Positions 41,056-49,059 of a DNA stretch of 64,000 nt are shown here, piece by piece. The notes under the pieces were generated by a model, which saw only the letters and a program-made list of their open reading frames with translations, was not told the origin of the DNA and ran no database searches. The stretch is from JASLDZ01 sp964244065 (lineage in GTDB: Bacteria; Pseudomonadota; Alphaproteobacteria; Caulobacterales; Caulobacteraceae), in assembly GCA_964244065.1 (NCBI GenBank), contig CAXTHH010000003.1:186001-250000 (forward strand), written 5' to 3'. How positions within the stretch are numbered: position 1 is the stretch's first letter; each line of letters begins with the position of its first letter. A program made the translations under genes and the position numbers.

Positions 41056-41871
41056 CTAGCGCCGGCCGGCCGCCCCCTGGATGCGGATGGCGCGCTGCAG
41101 GTCGCGGCCGATCGCGGCGTTGTCCGGATCCAGCTGCTGCGCCTGGCGGAGCAGCGCCACCGCCCGGTCGATCGCGCCGTTGTTCATCTGCACAAGCGCG
41201 GTGCTGCGCAGGGCGTTGGCGCGGGCCGGGTCGCGGACGGGGCCGGCGGGCCGGGACGGCGGCGCGGGCCTGGGCGGGGCGGGCGGCGGCTTGCGACCGG
41301 CCAACCGCTCGTCGATCTCCTCGGCGTCGGACACGGGCTTGGGCCGCTTGGGCGGCGCGATCTTGCGCGGCGTACCGGGGATCTGGATCGCCTGGCCCAC
41401 CTCCGCCTTCGCCGGCGCGGCGATCCCGTTGTACCGGGCCAGGGCGTAGAACAGGAATCGGTCGCCGAGGTAGCGCTCGGCCAGCACCGACAGCGTCTCG
41501 CCCGGGCGGATTGTGTAGGCGAAGCTCTGCTCGCCCAGGAGCTGCTTGGGATCGCGGTCGATCTGGTCGAGCAGGCTCTGCGCCAGGTCGTTGCCGGGCT
41601 GGTCGATCTTGAGCTGCAGGAGCTCGGCGCGGGCCTGCTCGGCGTCGCCGTCGCCCAGCAGACTCAGGGCCTTGCGGACGCGCTCGCGCGGCGTCAGCCC
41701 CGGGGTGGCCGTGAACTGCGGCTTGACCGGCGCCGAGGGCGCGACCGCGGGCGCGGCCGGCGCGACGGGCACCGGCGCGGGCGCGGTCTTCGGCTGGGAG
41801 GCGCAGCCCGCCAACGTCATGGCGAGGAGCGCCGCGAGGCTTCCCGCTCTGGGCAGCGCACGTTTCAGCAT
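41056..41871 (-). CDS. LysM-domain lipoprotein linked to the T6SS
   Basis: This 271 aa lipoprotein has the lipobox LAGCAS after the leader KRALPRAGSLAALLAMT. It then has a Pro/Ala linker, a short helical segment, and a LysM domain (about 120-175; YTIRPGETLSVLAERYLGD, ALARYNGIAAPAKAEVGQAI). A Pro-rich stretch and a C-terminal TPR-like pair (ALVQMNNGAIDRAVALLRQA) complete it. The ATG at 41871 gives a proper signal peptide; an upstream start would add an Arg-rich stretch. It may anchor T6SS parts to peptidoglycan in the absence of TssJ, which is an inference. Confidence 0.8.
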   Translation of the reverse strand: MLKRALPRAGSLAALLAMTLAGCASQPKTAPAPVPVAPAAPAVAPSAPVKPQFTATPGLTPRERVRKALSLLGDGDAEQARAELLQLKIDQPGNDLAQSLLDQIDRDPKQLLGEQSFAYTIRPGETLSVLAERYLGDRFLFYALARYNGIAAPAKAEVGQAIQIPGTPRKIAPPKRPKPVSDAEEIDERLAGRKPPPAPPRPAPPSRPAGPVRDPARANALRSTALVQMNNGAIDRAVALLRQAQQLDPDNAAIGRDLQRAIRIQGAAGRR

Positions 41872-41951
41872 CCCCCGCTTCTCCCCGTCTCGGCGTCCGC
41901 GCTTCATACGCGCTCTTGCCACGCTTGTATCCCCGTCCGCATGATGGACGC

Positions 41952-42239
41952 ATGGGCCCCGCCGCGCGCATCACCGACCTTCACGTCTGCCCGCAGGTCA
42001 CGGTGCTCGTGCCGCACGTGGGCGGGCCGATCATCACGGGCGCGCCGAACGTGATCATCGCCGGCATGCCCGCCGCCCGCGTCACCGACACCGCCGTCTG
42101 CGTCGGCCCGCCGGACGTGATCGCTACGGGCTCGGCCACCGTGCTCATCGCGGGCCTGCCCGCCGCGCGGATCGGCGACACCACCGTCCACGGGGGGGTG
42201 ATCGTGACCGGCGCGCCCAACGTGATCATCGGCGGCTGA
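41952..42239 (+). CDS. PAAR-domain spike-tip protein
   Basis: This 95 aa protein is a stand-alone PAAR domain that sharpens the VgrG spike. The start GPAARITDLHVCPQVTVLVP shows the PAAR motif. The beta-hairpin repeats GAPNVIIAGMPAARVTD and SATVLIAGLPAARIGD follow, ending GAPNVIIGG. The conserved His and Cys residues (HVCP, CVGPP, TTVHGG) can bind the tip metal. No extension carries a toxin, so it serves as a plain tip. Confidence 0.94.
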   Translation: MGPAARITDLHVCPQVTVLVPHVGGPIITGAPNVIIAGMPAARVTDTAVCVGPPDVIATGSATVLIAGLPAARIGDTTVHGGVIVTGAPNVIIGG

Positions 42240-42328
42240 CCGCGCCGCTGCGTCGCGGCCCCACGGCGTGGACTCGGCGGCCCGCCTGCCCGCATGATCC
42301 CTCCAACAGGAGCGACGGGGCGGGGCCG

Positions 42329-42880
42329 GTGCTGGACGCGGACGACATGGCCGCCGTGCGTCAGCCGCATGCGCTGCGCGTGCGCGAGCATCTGCTGGCG
42401 CAGCACTACGACGAGTTCCGTCGCATCGCCCGGCGCGTGCTGCATGACGACGGCCCCAAGCTGCAGATCCAGCCCACCGACCTCGCCCACGAGGCGGCGG
42501 TGCGCGTGCTCAAGCTGGAGCGGTTCGAGCCGCGCGACCGGGTGCACTTCCTGGCCGTCGCCGCCCGCGTCATGCGCCAGGTGCTGCTGGACGAGGTGCG
42601 CCGCGCCCGCGCCGCCAAGCGCCGCCCGCCCATCCAGACGGGCTGGTTCGACCCGGAGGGCCGCCCCAGCCACCCCGCCCTCGACATCGAGGCGTTCGAC
42701 GCCGCGCTGAAGCGGCTGTTCGAGATCGACCCCGAGCGCGCCCGCGTGGTCGAGCTGCGCTTCTACGCCGGCCTGACGCTGGAGGAGGTGGCCGAGGCGA
42801 CGGGCGAGTCGCTCTCCACCGTGAAGCGGCGCTGGCGCGTGGCCCGCGCCTGGCTGGTGCAGGCGCTCGAGGCGGAGTGA
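42329..42880 (+). CDS. ECF-like RNA polymerase sigma factor
   Basis: This 183 aa protein matches the 'sigma-70, ECF-like' group (PF07638 type). Region 2 is around IQPTDLAHEAAVRVLKLERF and FLAVAARVMRQVLLDEVRRA. Region 4 is around RVVELRFYAGLTLEEVAEAT and SLSTVKRRWRVARAWL. The GTG start is the best candidate. Its stop overlaps the GTG of the following kinase, so sigma factor and kinase form one unit. Such pairs are known in Planctomycetes and some Proteobacteria, with phosphorylation as a proposed control. Confidence 0.88.
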   Translation: MLDADDMAAVRQPHALRVREHLLAQHYDEFRRIARRVLHDDGPKLQIQPTDLAHEAAVRVLKLERFEPRDRVHFLAVAARVMRQVLLDEVRRARAAKRRPPIQTGWFDPEGRPSHPALDIEAFDAALKRLFEIDPERARVVELRFYAGLTLEEVAEATGESLSTVKRRWRVARAWLVQALEAE

Positions 42881-45282
42881 CCGCCTCCAACCCGGCAGCA
42901 CAAGGGCTGGAGGTGCGCGCGCTCGAGGCTCTGGACGACGCCCTGGGCTGGCCGGACACAGAGCGCGACGCCCGCCTCGCCGAGCTGGACGCGCGCGACC
43001 CGGCCCTGGGCCGCCGCCTGCGCGCGCTCTTGGACGCGGACGACCGGGCGGCCGACGCCATACCCACCCAGCCCGCCTCGCCCATGGCCGCCGCCGCGCC
43101 CCTGCCCCCGCCGGAGCGCGTCGGCGTCTATCGGCTGGCCGGTCTGCTGGGCGAAGGCGGCATGGGCTCCGTCTATCGCGGGGTGCGCGACGACGGATTG
43201 TTCGAGCAGACGGTCGCCATCAAGCTGGTGCGCCCCGGCCTGTTCGCCGCCTCCGCCCTCGCCCAGTTCGGGGTCGAGCGCCGCGTGCTGGCGCGGCTGC
43301 GCCACCCCCACATCGCCCAGCTGTTCGACGGCGGGGCCGACCCGGAGGGCCGCGCCTGGTTCGCCATGGAGTTCGTCGAAGGCGTCACCCTCGTCGATCA
43401 CGTCCGCGCGCATCGCCTGCCGCTGCGCCGGGCGGTGGAGCTGGTGATCCCCGTCTGCGCGGCCGTGCAGCACGCCCACAACGCCCTGGTGGTCCACGCC
43501 GACATCAAGCCCTCCAACATCCTGGTGGATGGCGAGGGCCGCCCCAAGCTCCTGGACTTCGGCATCGCCCGCAACCTGGGCGAGGCCGAGGAGGCGGGCG
43601 CGGGCCACGGCCTGACCGCCGCCTACGCCAGCCCGGCGCGGCTGGCGGGCGAGCCCCCGACCACCACCGACGACGTCTACGCCCTGGGCGCCCTCTTGTG
43701 GGAGCTGGCGCAGGGGCGCCCGCCGCCGGGCGCGCCGCCGCCGCCCTGCGGGCCGGCCACGCCGGCCGAGCTCGCGGCGGTGATCGCCAAGGCCACGGCC
43801 GCCGAGCCCTCCGCGCGCTACGACAGCGCCGGCGCGCTGGCCGACGACCTGCGCCGCTGGCTGGACGACCGGCCCGTGCGCGCCCGGCCCGACAGCGCCG
43901 CGCGCTCCGCCCGCCTGCTGCTGCGCCGACGGCCGCGCGCGGTGGCGGCGGGCGGCTTTGCGCTCGCCGGCCTGCTGGTGGCGCTGGCGGTGATCACCGG
44001 CCTGTACCAGCGCTCGGAGGGCGAGCGGCGGGAGGCGGACCGGCGCTTCGCCCAGGCGCGCGGCATGGCGCACTACATGCTGTTCGACCTGTTCGACCGG
44101 CTGAACGACGCGCCGGGCACCCTGCCGATCCGCCGCGAGCTGGCCGACCGGGCGCGCGGCTATCTCGACGACCTGTCCAACGCGCCACGGGCGCCGGTGG
44201 ACGTGCGGGCGGAGGCGGCGGTGGGCTACATGCAGCTCGCGGGCGTGCAGAGCATGTTCTCCGCCGGCCAGCTGGGCGAGCGCGGCGCGGCGCCGCTGGA
44301 CCGCGCCGCCGCCCTGCTCGACGCCGCGCCGCCGGGCGCCCGCGACGACCCGCGCTGGGTCCGCGCCTCCGGCCGGCTCAAGCTGTTCCAGGGCTTCGCC
44401 GCCGACGACCAGGGCGCCGCGGCGGGCAGGGCGGAGTCGCTGCTGCGCCGCGCGGTGGCCGAGCTGGGGACCGCCGCCCGCGCCATGCCGCGCGACGCGG
44501 AGACGGCGGTGGACCTCCTGCAGGCGCGCCTCACCCTCGCCGCCACCCTGTCGGGCGCGCAGCGCTATCCCGAGGCGATCGCCGAGGCGCGACGGGCCGC
44601 GGCGGAGGCCGACTCGCGCCGGGCGGTGCTGGCTCGGCATGCCAAGACGCCGCTGCTGCTGGCCCGCAGCCACAAGCTCGTCGGCGACGCCCTCTACTAC
44701 TCCGAGCACAAGCCGGAGGCCGCGCGCGAGTTCGCCCAGGCGCTCGACCTGTTGCTGCGCGAGGACGCCCTGCGCCCTCGCCGCTCGCGCACGCTGATGG
44801 AGATCCTGGACGCCGAGTGGAACCTGGGCGGCACGGTGGCGGACCTCGGCCGCCGGCCGGAGGCGCTGGCGCTCTATGACCGGGCCCTGGCCGCCGGGCG
44901 GACGCGGCTGGCCATCGAGCCCGAGCACGACGGCCTGCGCCGCATGGTCAGCCTGCTGGAGCTGGAGCGCGCCGCGCTCCTGGCCGCCATGGGCCGTACG
45001 CGCGAGGCGCTGGAGGCGGCGGAAGCCAACCTCGCCACCCGCCGCGCCTACGCCACCGCGCACCCCGGAGATCCGGTGGCCTACCGCGGCTACCTGATGG
45101 GCCTGCGCCAGACCGCGCAGGTGGAGGCGGCGGCGGGTCGCCGGGACGCAGCCTGCGGCCTCTACCGCCAAGGCCTCCGCGGCTTCGCCACCTTCCAGCA
45201 GGCCTACAGCGTCTCGGCCCAGGCGCTGGCGGTGGAGACGGGCGCCATGCGCGCCGCGCTGACCAGGTGCCCGGCGGCCTAG
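42877..45282 (+). CDS. Transmembrane Ser/Thr protein kinase with TPR-like C-terminus
   Basis: This 801 aa protein has a short N-terminal region, then a kinase domain (about 82-335) with GEGGMGSVYRG and the ATP-binding Lys116 in TVAIKL. The catalytic loop is VVHADIKPSNI and the metal motif LLDFGIA. The usual HRD is therefore His207-Ala208-Asp209: the catalytic Asp remains, but the regulatory Arg is lost. One transmembrane segment (about 350-372) precedes a helical-repeat sensor region with TPR-like pairs (AREFAQALDLLL, ALALYDRALAAGR). It overlaps the sigma factor gene as GTGA. Targets are unknown; the sigma factor is the obvious candidate. Confidence 0.9.
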   Translation: MTASNPAAQGLEVRALEALDDALGWPDTERDARLAELDARDPALGRRLRALLDADDRAADAIPTQPASPMAAAAPLPPPERVGVYRLAGLLGEGGMGSVYRGVRDDGLFEQTVAIKLVRPGLFAASALAQFGVERRVLARLRHPHIAQLFDGGADPEGRAWFAMEFVEGVTLVDHVRAHRLPLRRAVELVIPVCAAVQHAHNALVVHADIKPSNILVDGEGRPKLLDFGIARNLGEAEEAGAGHGLTAAYASPARLAGEPPTTTDDVYALGALLWELAQGRPPPGAPPPPCGPATPAELAAVIAKATAAEPSARYDSAGALADDLRRWLDDRPVRARPDSAARSARLLLRRRPRAVAAGGFALAGLLVALAVITGLYQRSEGERREADRRFAQARGMAHYMLFDLFDRLNDAPGTLPIRRELADRARGYLDDLSNAPRAPVDVRAEAAVGYMQLAGVQSMFSAGQLGERGAAPLDRAAALLDAAPPGARDDPRWVRASGRLKLFQGFAADDQGAAAGRAESLLRRAVAELGTAARAMPRDAETAVDLLQARLTLAATLSGAQRYPEAIAEARRAAAEADSRRAVLARHAKTPLLLARSHKLVGDALYYSEHKPEAAREFAQALDLLLREDALRPRRSRTLMEILDAEWNLGGTVADLGRRPEALALYDRALAAGRTRLAIEPEHDGLRRMVSLLELERAALLAAMGRTREALEAAEANLATRRAYATAHPGDPVAYRGYLMGLRQTAQVEAAAGRRDAACGLYRQGLRGFATFQQAYSVSAQALAVETGAMRAALTRCPAA

Positions 45283-45316
45283 CAGGCCCCAGCCCCGCCG
45301 CCCGCCGCGCCCCCCC

Positions 45317-45426
45317 CCTCCGTCGCCCTCGGACTTGATCCGAGGGCCGAGCCGTCCGCGGGCTAGCGGCCAGAGTCGGCGCACGACCGACGCCCGGCCC
45401 TCGGGTCAAGCCCGAGGGCGACGGAG
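45317..45426. repeat. Composite palindromic element (family R2), copy 2
   Basis: The arms 45317-45347 and 45396-45426 repeat the 31-bp arms of the element at 28386-28504 with two changes (GGACTTGATCC in place of GGGCTTGACCC). The inner spacer is unrelated. It again lies between convergent gene ends (kinase at 45282, secreted protein at 45459). Confidence 0.85.
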
Positions 45427-45458
45427 TGGGATCTGTCGCTTCAGGTTCGCGTGGGCCC

Positions 45459-46088
45459 CTACCGCGGAGAGCGCGCCGCGGGGTTCACCTGCGTCCAGCG
45501 ACCGTCGCCGGTGGTGGACCAGTAGCGGCCGTTCGGGTCCATGGCGTAGGTCCGCCCCGTGGCGGCGTCGCGATAGGCCTGGCCGGGTTGCACGTAGCCC
45601 AGTTGCACGTTCCGGCCCGCGGCGGGGTCGTAGTAGGTCGCCTGGCCGCCCAGGTTGCGCCCGGCCTCCTGCATGTTGGCCGACTGGCCGGCGGTCCAGC
45701 CGTTGTAGCTGTTGCGGTAGTTCTGCTCGGCCTGCTGCACGCCGCGCCAGGCCTGCTGCTGCTGGCCGGCGATCTGCTGGCTCTGGTTCATGTAGGCGCG
45801 ATAGCCCGCCGCCGTGCAGCCGCCGGTGGCCGCGTACTTGTAGGCGAACTGCTGCGGCGTGAGCCCGCGGCCGCAGGTGGGATACAGCGCCATCGCCTGC
45901 GGATTGTTCAGCACGTTGGCGGTGATGCTGTTCTGCTGCTGGTTCATCTGCTGGTTCATGCGCGCATTCATCTGTGCGTTGAGCGCGTTGATGTCCATGT
46001 TGGCGAACTGGGCCTGCGCCGCGGCGGGCGCGAGGGCGAGCAGGGCCGCGGCCAGGGCGGCGGCGAGGCGGGTGTCGCTGGCGGTCAT
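45459..46088 (-). CDS. Secreted Gln/Asn-rich hypothetical protein
   Basis: This 209 aa protein has a signal peptide ending AAAQAQF. The mature region begins with an Asn/Met/Gln-rich stretch (INALNAQMNARMNQQMNQQQ). Two cysteines (YPTCGRG, TGGCTAAG) may form a disulfide. A C-terminal beta-rich part follows (YRDAATGRTYAMDPNGRYWS). No family is recognised. The function is unknown; periplasmic or extracellular location is likely. Confidence 0.8.
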   Translation of the reverse strand: MTASDTRLAAALAAALLALAPAAAQAQFANMDINALNAQMNARMNQQMNQQQNSITANVLNNPQAMALYPTCGRGLTPQQFAYKYAATGGCTAAGYRAYMNQSQQIAGQQQQAWRGVQQAEQNYRNSYNGWTAGQSANMQEAGRNLGGQATYYDPAAGRNVQLGYVQPGQAYRDAATGRTYAMDPNGRYWSTTGDGRWTQVNPAARSPR

Positions 46089-46213
46089 CTCGAAATCCCC
46101 TGCGCTCCGCGGTGCGGTGCGTTCGGTTGGAGAGGCGGCGCCGCGCCGGAAAACGGCTCACGACCGCCGGGCGGGGTTCCCGAACGGCGCGGCGCGTGGC
46201 GATATCCGCGGCC

Positions 46214-47131
46214 ATGCGCCGGCTTTGTCTCCCGCCCCGGACCTGGGCCGCCCTGCCGCTGCTGGCGCTGTCGGCGGCGTGCGCCACCTCGCGGCCGCTG
46301 CCCGCGCCGCCGCCGCCCTTCCCCGCCGAGGTGCCCGCCATCGTGGAGCCGCCGTTCGGGCGGGCGGCCACGGCCAACGCCGCCCGCCTGCAGACTTTGC
46401 CGGTCTCCCCTTTCGGCCGCGCCGAGGTCGGGTGGGAGATCTACATGCCCCTGATCGCCGCCGAGATCGGCGCCGATCCCGTGCCCCAGGGCCTGGAGTT
46501 CGCCGAGGCGCTGGCCCGCTGGCAGAAGGCCCATGCCCTGCCCGCCGACGGCGTCATGTCCGCCGCCGTGCTGGAGCGCATGCGCAACGAGCTCCAGGGC
46601 CGCCGCCCGTTCCTGAAGCTGCGCGGCAGGGGCGGCCCCTGCCCCGACCCGCCGGACGAGGCGGGGTTGGGGTGGACCAGGCCGGCCGAGAGCTGGGGCG
46701 GGCGCCTCAACGCGGCGCGCCCGGGGGCCCTGGCCGCGTGGCGGCGCATGCGCGCGCAGGCCGCGCGCGACGGCGCCCTGGAGAAGCCCGCCGCGCTGCA
46801 GGTGTTCTCCGCCTTCCGCAGCCCCGCCTACGACGCCCAGCGGTGCGCGGAGCAGGGCAACTGCGACGGGGTGCGGCGCGCCACCTGCTCGGCGCACCGC
46901 ACCGGCCTCGCCTTCGACCTCGTGCTCGACGGGGTGCGCCCAGTGGACTCCACGGCGGACGACGTGCGCCTGCGCCTGACCCGCTCGCCCGCCTACCGCT
47001 GGCTGCTGCTGAACGCGCGGCGGTACGGCTTCATGAACTACCCCTTCGAGCCCTGGCACTGGGAGTGGACGGGGGAGCCGATCGTCCTCGCGCCGACCGT
47101 TCCGTCCCCCGCGGGATCGGCGCCCGGGTGA
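46214..47131 (+). CDS. Lipoprotein D-alanyl-D-alanine carboxypeptidase (VanY-like)
   Basis: This 305 aa protein has a lipoprotein leader with a Cys after LSAA (ALSAACATS) and a peptidoglycan-binding-1-like segment (FAEALARWQKAHALPADGVM). The C-terminal VanY/LAS domain has FSAFRSPAYDAQ, CSAHRTGLAFDLVL and NYPFEPWHWEW. The zinc ligands correspond to His and Asp in SAHRTGLAFD and His in EPWHWE. It trims stem peptides of peptidoglycan. The ATG at 46214 is chosen for the signal peptide. Its stop overlaps the next ATG by one base. Confidence 0.87.
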   Translation: MRRLCLPPRTWAALPLLALSAACATSRPLPAPPPPFPAEVPAIVEPPFGRAATANAARLQTLPVSPFGRAEVGWEIYMPLIAAEIGADPVPQGLEFAEALARWQKAHALPADGVMSAAVLERMRNELQGRRPFLKLRGRGGPCPDPPDEAGLGWTRPAESWGGRLNAARPGALAAWRRMRAQAARDGALEKPAALQVFSAFRSPAYDAQRCAEQGNCDGVRRATCSAHRTGLAFDLVLDGVRPVDSTADDVRLRLTRSPAYRWLLLNARRYGFMNYPFEPWHWEWTGEPIVLAPTVPSPAGSAPG

Positions 47132-48612
47132 TGGCGCAGGGGAGCCTCGGCGTGGAGGGCGGCCCGGCGCGCGATGTGGCGGTGGTGGGCGGCGGCTTCT
47201 CCGGCGCGCTGCTGGCGCTCAAGCTGGCCCGTGCGCGGCCGCAGGACCGGGTGCACCTGATCGAGCGCGACGCCCGCGCCGGCGTCGGGCTGGCCTACGG
47301 CGCCTGCGCGCCGTTCCACCTGCTCAACGTGCCGGTGAGCCGGATGGAGGTCGGGCTGGAGCCTGGCTTCGCCGCCTGGCTCGCCGCCCAGAGCCGGGAG
47401 GGGCGCGCCGACCTCTCCGACGCCCTGGCGGAGAGCGGCGGCGCCCTGGCCGACGCCTTCGTGCCTCGCGCCCTGTTCGGCCGCTACATGGAGGCGCAAG
47501 TCGCGGCGGGCCTCTCCCCCGACCCGTCCCGCGGTCTGCGCCGCGTGCGCGGCGAGGCCGTGCGGCTGATGGAGCCGCCCGCCCGCGGCGTGGTGCTGGC
47601 GGACGGGCGCGAGATCGAGGCGGACGCGGTGGTGCTCGCCACCGGCAACATGGCCCCGGGCCGCCCGCCCCTGCCCGACCCCGCCGGCGTGCTGGAGGGC
47701 GACCGCTTCGTCCCCGACCCTTGGGCGCCGGGCGCGCTGGAGCGGCTCGACCCTGCAGCCCCCGTGCTGATCGTGGGCGCCGGCCTGACCATGGTGGACG
47801 TGGCGCTGGCGCTCGACGCCGCGGGCCATCGCGGGCCGGTCACCGCCCTCTCGCGCCACGGCTGGGCGCCCTCCCGGCACCGGGCGGGCGGGCGCTGGGC
47901 GCCGTTCCTGGCCGCCGCCGGCCCGCGCTCGCCCCGCGAGGCGCTGCGGGTGCTGCGGCGGGAGCTCGCGCGCGCCGAGGCCGCGGGCGTGCCCTGGCAA
48001 CGCGTGTTCGACGCCGCCCGGCCCGACGTGGCGCGCGTCTGGCGGGGGTGGGACGAGCGGGCCCGCCGCGCCTTCTTGCGCCGCGGACGCACCCTGTGGG
48101 ACGTGCACCGCCACCGCATGGCGCCCCGCATCGCGGACGCCTTCGAGGCTCTGAGGACGGGCGGTCGCCTCACGCTCGCCGCCGGTCGGGTCGCCGCCCT
48201 CCAGCCTGCGCCGGGCGGGGTGGAGGCGCGCGTGCGGCCGCGGGGGGCCGGCGCGCCGAGCACGCTGGGAGTGTTCGCCGCGGTGGTGAACTGCACGGGG
48301 CCGGCCAGCGACTTCGCGCGGCTGGAGGCGCCGCTGTACGGCTACATGCGCCGCCGCGACCTGCTCCGCGCCGACGCGCTGCGGCTCGGCCTGGAGACGC
48401 AGGGCGGCGCCTTGGTCGACGCCTCGGGCGCGCCCTCCGCCTGGCTTTACGCCGTGGGCCCGCTGACCCGCCCCGCCCTGTGGGAGGTGACCGCCGTGCC
48501 CGAGATCCGCGCCCAGGTGGACGATCTCGCCTCGCGCCTGGCGCGAGGGGCGGCCGACGCCGCTGCGCCCTCGCTCGACGACCTGTTCGCCGACATCGGC
48601 GCGGGCATCTGA
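47131..48612 (+). CDS. FAD/NAD(P)-binding oxidoreductase-like protein
   Basis: This 493 aa protein begins with a dinucleotide-binding fold (VAVVGGGFSGALLALKLARA, then LIERDARAGVGLAYG). A second Rossmann motif lies in the middle (APVLIVGAGLTMVDVALALD). It belongs to the 'FAD-NAD(P)-binding' group related to hydroxyacylglutathione/SidA-like proteins. CTGPASDFARLEAPLYGYM is a recurrent C-terminal motif in these. The substrate is unknown. It is translationally coupled to the carboxypeptidase gene (TGATG). Confidence 0.88.
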   Translation: MAQGSLGVEGGPARDVAVVGGGFSGALLALKLARARPQDRVHLIERDARAGVGLAYGACAPFHLLNVPVSRMEVGLEPGFAAWLAAQSREGRADLSDALAESGGALADAFVPRALFGRYMEAQVAAGLSPDPSRGLRRVRGEAVRLMEPPARGVVLADGREIEADAVVLATGNMAPGRPPLPDPAGVLEGDRFVPDPWAPGALERLDPAAPVLIVGAGLTMVDVALALDAAGHRGPVTALSRHGWAPSRHRAGGRWAPFLAAAGPRSPREALRVLRRELARAEAAGVPWQRVFDAARPDVARVWRGWDERARRAFLRRGRTLWDVHRHRMAPRIADAFEALRTGGRLTLAAGRVAALQPAPGGVEARVRPRGAGAPSTLGVFAAVVNCTGPASDFARLEAPLYGYMRRRDLLRADALRLGLETQGGALVDASGAPSAWLYAVGPLTRPALWEVTAVPEIRAQVDDLASRLARGAADAAAPSLDDLFADIGAGI

Positions 48613-48613
48613 C

Positions 48614-48847
48614 CTAGTGGAGGACGCGCCACGCCCGTGAGGCCGGCGGAGGCGGGCGGCGCGCCTCGGCGACCAGCCCGGCCCGGCGCGCGATGCCGAC
48701 CACCTGCTCGTCGAGGTTGTCAAGCAGGTCGAGCGCCTCGGGCAGCAGATCCCACCCAGGTCCGCGGGACGCGATCTCGCGGCGGCACGTGGCGCGCCGC
48801 TCGATCAGCGGCTGCAGTTGATCGATGGCTTCTCTCAGGCGATCCAT
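48614..48847 (-). CDS. Small hypothetical helical protein
   Basis: This 77 aa protein is helical and charged (DRLREAIDQLQPLIERRATC, LLPEALDLLDNLDEQVVGIA), with an Arg/Pro-rich tail. GGAG eight bases before the ATG supports it. No family is recognised. It converges with the oxidoreductase gene, one base apart. Confidence 0.62.
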   Translation of the reverse strand: MDRLREAIDQLQPLIERRATCRREIASRGPGWDLLPEALDLLDNLDEQVVGIARRAGLVAEARRPPPPASRAWRVLH

Positions 48848-48900
48848 GTTCCCGCTCCAGACGTGGACGGCCCAGCATGCCGCGGCGCCCCTAAGCGGTT

Positions 48901-48919
48901 GTTAGGCTTTATGACTAAC
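48901..48919. promoter_or_regulatory. Short inverted repeat upstream of the Yellow-like gene
   Basis: GTTAG (48901-48905) and CTAAC (48915-48919) are complementary around GCTTTATGA, in a locally AT-rich patch between two divergent genes. It may mark a promoter or operator. No match to a named binding site is claimed. Confidence 0.3.
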
Positions 48920-49059
48920 TCCTGAACATCATGCGGCGTCCCTCGGCGGAAGGCCGCGCGTGCATGATCCGGGCGGCGCCGGGGCGGCGGCTCCGGGCCC
49001 AGGAACCCCGTCCGGACCCCCGTGTTGAGGCTGGACCGCCGTCCGCAGGCCCCGCTCGA

